A program made the position numbers and the translations under genes. This document shows, in pieces, positions 8,871 to 13,231 of a DNA stretch of 13,231 nt (positions within the stretch are counted from its first letter, which is position 1; each line of letters begins with the position of its first letter). The notes beneath the pieces are model-generated. The model was not told where the DNA came from, made no database searches, and saw only the letters and a list, made by a program, of their open reading frames with translations. Source of the stretch: Planctomycetota bacterium (lineage in GTDB: Bacteria > Planctomycetota > Planctomycetia > Pirellulales > Pirellulaceae); NCBI GenBank assembly GCA_026692885.1, contig JAPLNJ010000583.1:1-13231 (forward strand). The letters run 5' to 3'.

Positions 8871-11186
8871 ATGGCTAACGGCACCACCGAATTCTGGGGG
8901 ACCAATCCGGCAGATCCGCCGAAGGTGGCGTTACGTGAGCATCTGCGCCGGCGGCTTACTGGCGAAGCCGTGTCGCCGGAGCCATTGTTCGAGCAGTTTC
9001 CCGCCCACCGAGAAGAACTCACCGAGCAACTGCGGACAATCGAACTGCTGGCCAGTGCCAGGGAACAGGCGTTCCTGGACACCCTGATCGACTGGACCTG
9101 CGGCGAGGACGACAGTGACAGCCCCGACCAGTTCGGCCGTTACCAAGTCATCGAAAAACTTGCCACCGGAGGTCAAGCGAGCTTGTACCGCTGCTACGAT
9201 CCACAATTTCGGCGTGACGTGGCGGTCAAGTGGTATCGGCACGAGTTGGATCTTCATCAGCAAGGCCCCATCCCGGATGGCCCCACGCTGGCGACCTTGA
9301 AAGTACCGGGGCTCGTCCAGGTCCACGATGTCGGCATCCACGAGAACCGCTTTTTCCTGGTCCTGGAATACGTGGCGGGGTTGACCCTGAATGAGGCCGC
9401 CCGGCAGCACGGATTCTCGGCCCGGCAGATTGCGAGGCACGTCGCCGCTGCCGCGGGCATCGTTCACGAGCTTCATCGCCAGAACGCGGTCCATTGCGAC
9501 CTCAAGCCGCAGAACATCATGCTCGACGAGTCGGGCAAGATCCGTGTGATCGACCTGGGATTGGCGGTCCTCCGATCGAGGTTCGAGTGGCTGGTGGCCA
9601 ACGACGTCCCGGCGACGGGGGGGATCGGTGGCACTGCGAGCTACATGGCGCCGGAACAGGCCCGTGGCGAGACATCGAGTATCCGGCCGCAGACCGACGT
9701 CTTTGGGCTGGGCGCAGTACTTTACGACCTAATCGTCGGTCGGCCGCCCTACGTGGGCGACAAGCAGGACGGCGCGTTATCGCAGGCTCGGCAGGGCCGG
9801 GTACCACGGCCACGATCCGTGAATCCGAAGGTGCCCTGGGCGTTGGATCGGATTTGCCGAAAGGCTTTGGCGTCCGAGCCACAAGCGCGTTTTCACTCGG
9901 CGAAGAGTCTGCAGCGATATCTTCGCCTGTATGCAAATGCCGGGCGCTGGGGTGCTGCCGTGTCGGCAGCCCTGCTGATCGCAATTCTCGTTGTCGGTGT
10001 CTTCCGGCCGCCCCCCGCAACGCCCAGGCCGACGCTGGCGGCCCGCGATCTTGATGTGCGCATCTGGAATCGACAGGACGAAGTCATCGTCCGCGACAAG
10101 GAACGACGTGAGGTCACGCGAGTCCCAGTATCCAACGGCGGCAGCGTGACGGTCGAGACAGCTGCGGAGCACGCCGGCGCGAGGAAAGGGAAAAGCGGCG
10201 ATAAATCGTGGCAGTCAAGAAGGGTGCCCGTCGATCCCGCTCCGCCGCCGGCCATCGTCCCATTCGATGCGAAGAAAGCCAAGGAGCATCAGGCCACCTG
10301 GACCAAGCACCTCGGTGTGCCGGTCGAGTACACCAACACCCTCGGCATGAAGTTCGTCTTCATCCCGCCGGGCGAGTTCACCATGGGGAGCGCGCCGGCC
10401 GAGATCGAAGAGGGGCTAAAGGTTACGGGCAAGGACGGTCAGGGATACATCAAGAGCGCAGGCCCCCAGCACCAAGTGATTCTCACGCAGCCGATCTACC
10501 TCGGCGTCCACGAAGTGACGCAGGCGCAGTACGAGAAAGTCCTGGGGCAGAATCCGTCCTGGTTTGCCGCGACGGGTCCAGGGAAGGACGCCGTCATCGG
10601 CGTCGATAGCTCGACCTACCCCGTGGAAATGGTGAGCTGGAACAACGCCACGGAGTTCTGTAAGAAGCTAAGTCAGAAGGAGAAACTTAAGGCCTTCAAG
10701 TTTGAACTACGGGCTGGTGAAACGGTGAGGAGCGAGGGGACCGGCTACCGGCTGCCCACGGAGGCCGAAGGGGAGTTCGCCTGCCGCGCGGGGACGACGA
10801 CAAAATACTGGATCGGCGACAAGGACGACGACTTGCCGCAGGCAGGCTGGTGTATTGCGCACTCGGGCAATCGTACCCATGCGGTGGGAGAATTGAAGGC
10901 AAATCCATTCGGGTTGTTCGACATTCACGGCAATGTCTGGGAGTGGGTACAGGACTGGTGGGAACCGACGTACTACGGGCAGTTCCAGGGAAGGCCCGCA
11001 CTGGACCCAAACGGTCCATCTCACAACCACCGTTCAGAACGTGTGTTCCGGGGCGGCAGTTGGCGGTACGACGCGTCCAACGGCCGGGCCTCAAATCGCG
11101 GAGCCGGCGACCCGACGTCCTCTCTCTACAACATTGGCTTTCGGGTGGCGTTGGTGGTGGGTGTCTCGCGTGTCGGCCGTCCGTGA
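8871..11186 (+). CDS. Transmembrane Ser/Thr protein kinase with C-terminal FGE/SUMF1-like domain
   Basis: This 771-aa protein has a helical N-terminal segment typical of planctomycete kinases (about 1-90), then a Hanks-type kinase domain (about 91-350). Visible motifs are a glycine-rich loop near residue 100 (ATGGQAS), catalytic Lys120 (VAVKW), HCDLKPQN with Asp210, DLG with Asp228 and MAPEQ. HCD replaces HRD, and Asp appears where the alpha-C Glu is expected, an alignment I hold loosely. One membrane helix lies at about 361-378. The C-terminal part (about 485-765) is FGE-like (LGMKFVFIPPGEFTMGS, HGNVWEW at 686, RGGSW at 727, IGFRVA). The two FGE active-site cysteines expected after RGGS are missing, so it probably senses or binds rather than makes formylglycine. 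Inferred topology: kinase in the cytoplasm, FGE-like domain outside. It is likely cotranscribed with the sigma factor. Confidence 0.93.
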   Translation: MANGTTEFWGTNPADPPKVALREHLRRRLTGEAVSPEPLFEQFPAHREELTEQLRTIELLASAREQAFLDTLIDWTCGEDDSDSPDQFGRYQVIEKLATGGQASLYRCYDPQFRRDVAVKWYRHELDLHQQGPIPDGPTLATLKVPGLVQVHDVGIHENRFFLVLEYVAGLTLNEAARQHGFSARQIARHVAAAAGIVHELHRQNAVHCDLKPQNIMLDESGKIRVIDLGLAVLRSRFEWLVANDVPATGGIGGTASYMAPEQARGETSSIRPQTDVFGLGAVLYDLIVGRPPYVGDKQDGALSQARQGRVPRPRSVNPKVPWALDRICRKALASEPQARFHSAKSLQRYLRLYANAGRWGAAVSAALLIAILVVGVFRPPPATPRPTLAARDLDVRIWNRQDEVIVRDKERREVTRVPVSNGGSVTVETAAEHAGARKGKSGDKSWQSRRVPVDPAPPPAIVPFDAKKAKEHQATWTKHLGVPVEYTNTLGMKFVFIPPGEFTMGSAPAEIEEGLKVTGKDGQGYIKSAGPQHQVILTQPIYLGVHEVTQAQYEKVLGQNPSWFAATGPGKDAVIGVDSSTYPVEMVSWNNATEFCKKLSQKEKLKAFKFELRAGETVRSEGTGYRLPTEAEGEFACRAGTTTKYWIGDKDDDLPQAGWCIAHSGNRTHAVGELKANPFGLFDIHGNVWEWVQDWWEPTYYGQFQGRPALDPNGPSHNHRSERVFRGGSWRYDASNGRASNRGAGDPTSSLYNIGFRVALVVGVSRVGRP

Positions 11187-11306
11187 CCTTTGTCTCTCTG
11201 TCCTCTGATCTCTGTTCTCTCTGAACGGGGTGCAGCGGCGAAGCTCTAGCGCATGGCACGATTCCACGGTGATTCTGCGGATAGGTGATTTTGCACATAG
11301 TAGTCA

Positions 11307-11344
11307 ATTGGGGGACAGGTTTCCGCTGTGATCATCACCCCAAT
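11307..11344. repeat. Short inverted repeat, possible insertion-element remnant
   Basis: ATTGGGG at 11307-11313 pairs with CCCCAAT at 11338-11344 across 24 bases. The left arm runs into GGGGACAGG, a string I associate loosely with ends of small transposon relatives. No transposase is nearby, so this is only a suggestion. Confidence 0.4.
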
Positions 11345-11430
11345 ACGCTCCAGGAACATCGCCCCACGCGGGCCGGCTGCGTGGTGGTGGGACACCGTTT
11401 CCGATTCGGTTTCTGGTCCTGAACATCGCT

Positions 11431-11451
11431 CCCCGGAGACAAGCTCCGGGG
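11431..11451. terminator. Hairpin between convergent genes, possible bidirectional terminator
   Basis: CCCCGGAG and CTCCGGGG form a perfect 8-bp GC-rich stem with a 5-base loop (ACAAG). It lies between the ends of the kinase gene (plus) and the DUF2887 gene (minus). No T-run follows on either strand, so it is not a classical intrinsic terminator and could instead belong to a palindromic repeat. Confidence 0.4.
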
Positions 11452-11570
11452 CGGCGTGAACGCAACAAGAGACGGACGCACCACCGTAGCCGTTGCCAGC
11501 AATTACGATAGTTTCCATATTCCAGAAGACGGACGCGGATCGCTGCTTTTCACAGGCACGCGAATCTCCG

Positions 11571-12404
11571 TCACTTGCCGTGTTTCGCCAGCCAAGCATC
11601 CAGTGGGTCGAGGGAATCCCACGTGGCGGCCTCCGCCAGAAGTTGACGCAGTGGCCCGCCTCCCAACGTCTGAAGCCTTTTCCGCAGGGCCTTTGTCAGC
11701 CGTCCCCGCTTGGCCTCCAGCACGATCACCACGGCCTCGACAAGGCCCTGTTCCTTGCCGATCTTGACCAAGTCCCGTCCCATTCTCGTGTCCACGAGTT
11801 CCGGCAATTCTCCGATCAGCATGTTCTCGATCTCCTGCTTCGAGCGGTTCGGTAAACGTTGTCCGAGCCAGTTCACGAAGACCTCTGCTAACGTTTCCTT
11901 CACGCCCTGCTGTAGTCTACTCCTCTTGATCGTTCGGTAGAATCCCCCTGCCTCACGTTCCAAGTCGGTTTCGCCTTCTGCCAGCAGCGGCTGAAAGACG
12001 GCGACTAAGGGATGTTCGGGAGTGTGCTCCGCCAAACGCCGCAATTCGTCGGTCAGCACGATCGATCGCACGACGTTCGTCCAGGGCTTGGTCTGGGGAT
12101 CGAATCGCTGGTCTCCGAAGAAGATGATCCCTTGCACCTCCCGCAAGCCGAATTCCTCCTGAATCGCGGCCATTTTCTGGACGGTTCGCGTGTAGATGCG
12201 CGGATTCTTGACGAACTGAAACTCGACGACCGATAACGGCTGATCGAGCGCCTCGGGCACGATCACCGCGTCGGTTCGTCGTTCGAGCATCTTGACGGTG
12301 AACGACCGCATCACGCACTTCCCCACCGGCGGCAAACCGGCCAATTGAAGCACCCACTGTGGCCGGGCCTCAAAGATGCGATACAGCTGTTTGTCCGTTT
12401 CCAT
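11571..12404 (-). CDS. DUF2887/Rpn-family protein, predicted PD-(D/E)XK nuclease
   Basis: A 277-aa protein that begins METDKQLYRIFEARPQWVLQ, the usual opening of DUF2887 proteins, which belong to the PD-(D/E)XK nuclease superfamily with Rpn recombination-promoting nucleases and related transposase-like proteins. Candidate active-site residues are Asp45 (RRTDAVIVP) and Glu61-x-Gln63 (VVEFQF). The C-terminal half carries the charged helical region ENMLIGELPEL, EAKRGRLTKALRKRL and WLAKHGK. The start has AAGGA eight bases upstream. A broken second copy lies in the same orientation on the upstream side. Such genes are often multicopy in planctomycetes and cyanobacteria; a cellular role, if any, is unclear. 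The family assignment is from memory of its motifs. Confidence 0.85.
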   Translation of the reverse strand: METDKQLYRIFEARPQWVLQLAGLPPVGKCVMRSFTVKMLERRTDAVIVPEALDQPLSVVEFQFVKNPRIYTRTVQKMAAIQEEFGLREVQGIIFFGDQRFDPQTKPWTNVVRSIVLTDELRRLAEHTPEHPLVAVFQPLLAEGETDLEREAGGFYRTIKRSRLQQGVKETLAEVFVNWLGQRLPNRSKQEIENMLIGELPELVDTRMGRDLVKIGKEQGLVEAVVIVLEAKRGRLTKALRKRLQTLGGGPLRQLLAEAATWDSLDPLDAWLAKHGK

Positions 12405-12412
12405 GCCTGCCG

Positions 12413-12417
12413 TCCTT
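12413..12417 (-). promoter_or_regulatory. Ribosome binding site of the DUF2887 gene
   Basis: AAGGA on the minus strand, eight bases before ATG 12404, supports this start. Confidence 0.6.
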
Positions 12418-12513
12418 CCCCGCCGTTCGTGATGCCGGTCTGCGCTCCGCTCGACAGTCTATCGCGAACGGTCGGGCGGCGGAACGGAGCCGGTCACAGA
12501 TCTTAGGGGACCC

Positions 12514-12577
12514 GGCGAAACAAATCGGTTCATTCCGCACGTATCATTCGTCAGCTGCGGCCAAGCCTTGTTTCGCC
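12514..12577. repeat. 10-bp perfect inverted repeat
   Basis: GGCGAAACAA at 12514-12523 and TTGTTTCGCC at 12568-12577 are exact reverse complements separated by 44 bases. The right arm is shared with the outer stem of the neighbouring palindrome (12570-12687), so alternative pairings are possible. Confidence 0.7.
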
Positions 12578-12687
12578 CCTTCAGGGCTGTGGTTCTCAAT
12601 CCCCTCATAACCCAGGGCGGCGCTACGCGGCTACGCCGCTCCGCTGTGCCCTGGGCTGATTTGTGGCTGCCCCGTTGGGGCGAAAAC
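12570..12687. repeat. Composite palindromic repeat element (REP/MITE-like)
   Basis: Nested symmetry is visible. The outer arms TTTCGCCCC (12571-12579) and GGGGCGAAA (12677-12685) are complementary; each end also has its own hairpin (GCCCC-TTCA-GGGCT; GCCCC-GTT-GGGGC); and the centre has CCCAGGGC (12611-12618) facing GCCCTGGG (12648-12655) around a GC-rich core. It encodes nothing obvious. This layout matches a class of dispersed palindromes I recall from planctomycete genomes, but the copy number here cannot be seen. Confidence 0.7.
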
Positions 12688-12798
12688 CTGTGGATCACGA
12701 TCAGGGGTGCGCCGGGGGCACTCGGTCATCCTTGATTTCCTAATCACTCCGCGAAGCAAACCAGAATGGAACAGAATCAGGCATTCGGGAAAACACCG

Positions 12799-13231
12799 TC
12801 ACTTGCCGTGTTTCGCCAGCCAAGCGTCCAGTGGGTGGAGGGAATCCCAAGTGGCGGTCTCCGCCAGAAGTTGACGCAGTGGCCCGCCGCCCAACGTCTG
12901 AAGTCTTTTCCGCAGGGCCTTTGTCAGCCGCCCCCGCTTGGCCTCCAGCACGATCACCACGGCCTCGACAAGGCCCTGCGTAAGGCCTTCGTTCCTCGCC
13001 AATCCTGATCAAGTCCTGGCCCATTCTCGTGTCCTCGAGTTTCGGCAATTCCCAGATCAACATGTTCTCGATCTCCTGCTTCGACCGTTTCGGTAAGGCG
13101 AGCGGCAGGAAATAACTTACCCGTAGGTCGGCCTTTCCAGGCCGATCGGGACGGTCTTGGAAGACCATCCTACATTAAGTTGGGTAAGTTATTTCCTGCC
13201 GCTCGCCTAAACGTTGTCCGAGCCAGCTCAC
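12799..13231 (-). pseudogene. Broken second copy of the DUF2887 gene (N-terminal half off the right edge)
   Basis: The stop at 12799 matches the stop of the intact copy at 11571. The next 180 bp align with about 7 mismatches, ending WLAKHGK in both. Two lesions disable it. One extra base near 12988 shifts the frame: without it the protein would read RIGEERGLTQGLVEAVV, four residues longer than the intact copy here. A 111-bp element at 13097-13207 puts an in-frame TAA (13175-13177) after WLGQRL. Upstream of the element the gene resumes and leaves the window. The high identity in the 3' part suggests a recent duplication or conversion with the intact neighbour. Confidence 0.88.
13097..13207. 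mobile_element. MITE-like element, 111 bp, 26-bp perfect terminal inverted repeats, TAA target duplication
   Basis: The left end begins GGCGAGCGGCAGGAAATAAC (arm 13097-13122); the right end (13182-13207) is its exact reverse complement over 26 bp. TAA flanks both sides (13094-13096 and 13208-13210). The intact paralogue reads GGTAAACGTTG at the same place (11851-11861) with a single TAA, so the empty and filled sites agree with a clean insertion. The interior has a GTAGG/CCTAC pair (13123-13127, 13169-13173) enclosing smaller hairpins such as TCGGCC/GGCCGA. It has no coding capacity, so a transposase would have to act in trans. Confidence 0.88.

Larger units (their letters stand above)
11187..11570. 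other. Intergenic stretch between convergent genes
   Basis: No supported gene is present. Just after the kinase stop is a CT-rich run (about 11189-11222). Further on are an inverted repeat (11307-11344) and a strong hairpin (11431-11451). A minus-strand frame at 11246-11599 overlaps the end of the DUF2887 gene and its translation resembles no protein family I know, so it is not called. Confidence 0.6.
12405..12798. other. Intergenic stretch between the two DUF2887 copies
   Basis: No gene is supported. The left part (12405-12513) should hold the promoter of the intact copy, though I could not name its boxes with confidence. The middle is taken up by palindromic repeats (12514-12687). The right part (12688-12798) shows nothing recognisable up to the stop of the broken copy. 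Confidence 0.6.

Noticed and set aside
11246..11599. Minus-strand frame of 117 codons after the kinase gene
   Set aside because: It overlaps the DUF2887 3' end, spans the hairpin region, and has no recognisable domain or ribosome binding site.
12740..13168. 142-codon minus-strand frame starting inside the MITE-like element
   Set aside because: It joins element sequence, a DUF2887 fragment and out-of-frame sequence after the frameshift, so it is a by-product of the broken gene.

Overview
The window looks like chromosomal DNA of a planctomycete (Planctomycetota, probably a Pirellula-like lineage). This is an inference from a GC-rich composition and four hallmarks: a very large multidomain surface protein with a LEPR-XLL-like N-terminus, an ECF sigma factor directly followed by a membrane Ser/Thr kinase, a kinase fused to a formylglycine-generating-enzyme-like (FGE/SUMF1) domain, and multicopy DUF2887/Rpn-type genes mixed with palindromic repeats. 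No rRNA, tRNA, CRISPR array or intact transposase was seen.

Region 1 (1-7777, minus strand) is one uninterrupted reading frame that runs off the left edge. I read it codon by codon over 2592 codons and found no stop. From the N-terminus it encodes a LEPR-XLL-like motif; a subtilisin-fold peptidase with Asp215, Asn333 and Ser557 but Glu251 where subtilisin has His (sedolisin/S53-like); a beta-rich insert; an Ig-like domain; seven spaced beta-propeller-type motifs; three [Ig-like + MAM-like] modules; and cadherin-like repeats joined by NDAP linkers. Two of the modules contain a 415-bp segment that is about 97% identical with sharp edges.

Region 2 (7778-8231) is a gene-free divergent promoter region. 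Region 3 (8232-11186, plus strand) is a two-gene operon: an ECF sigma factor and, 30 bp later, a 771-aa transmembrane Ser/Thr kinase with a C-terminal FGE-like domain that lacks the catalytic cysteines. The pair is probably a trans-envelope signalling unit: FGE-like sensor outside, kinase inside, sigma factor as output. The divergent giant gene is a possible target, which the sequence alone cannot prove.

Region 4 (11187-13231) is a repeat-rich accessory zone. It holds an intergenic stretch with hairpins, an intact DUF2887 (PD-(D/E)XK-type) gene on the minus strand, a composite palindromic repeat, and a second DUF2887 copy broken by a +1 frameshift and by a 111-bp MITE-like element. The element has perfect 26-bp terminal inverted repeats and a TAA target duplication. 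The intact paralogue supplies the empty-site sequence, so the insertion can be read to the base.
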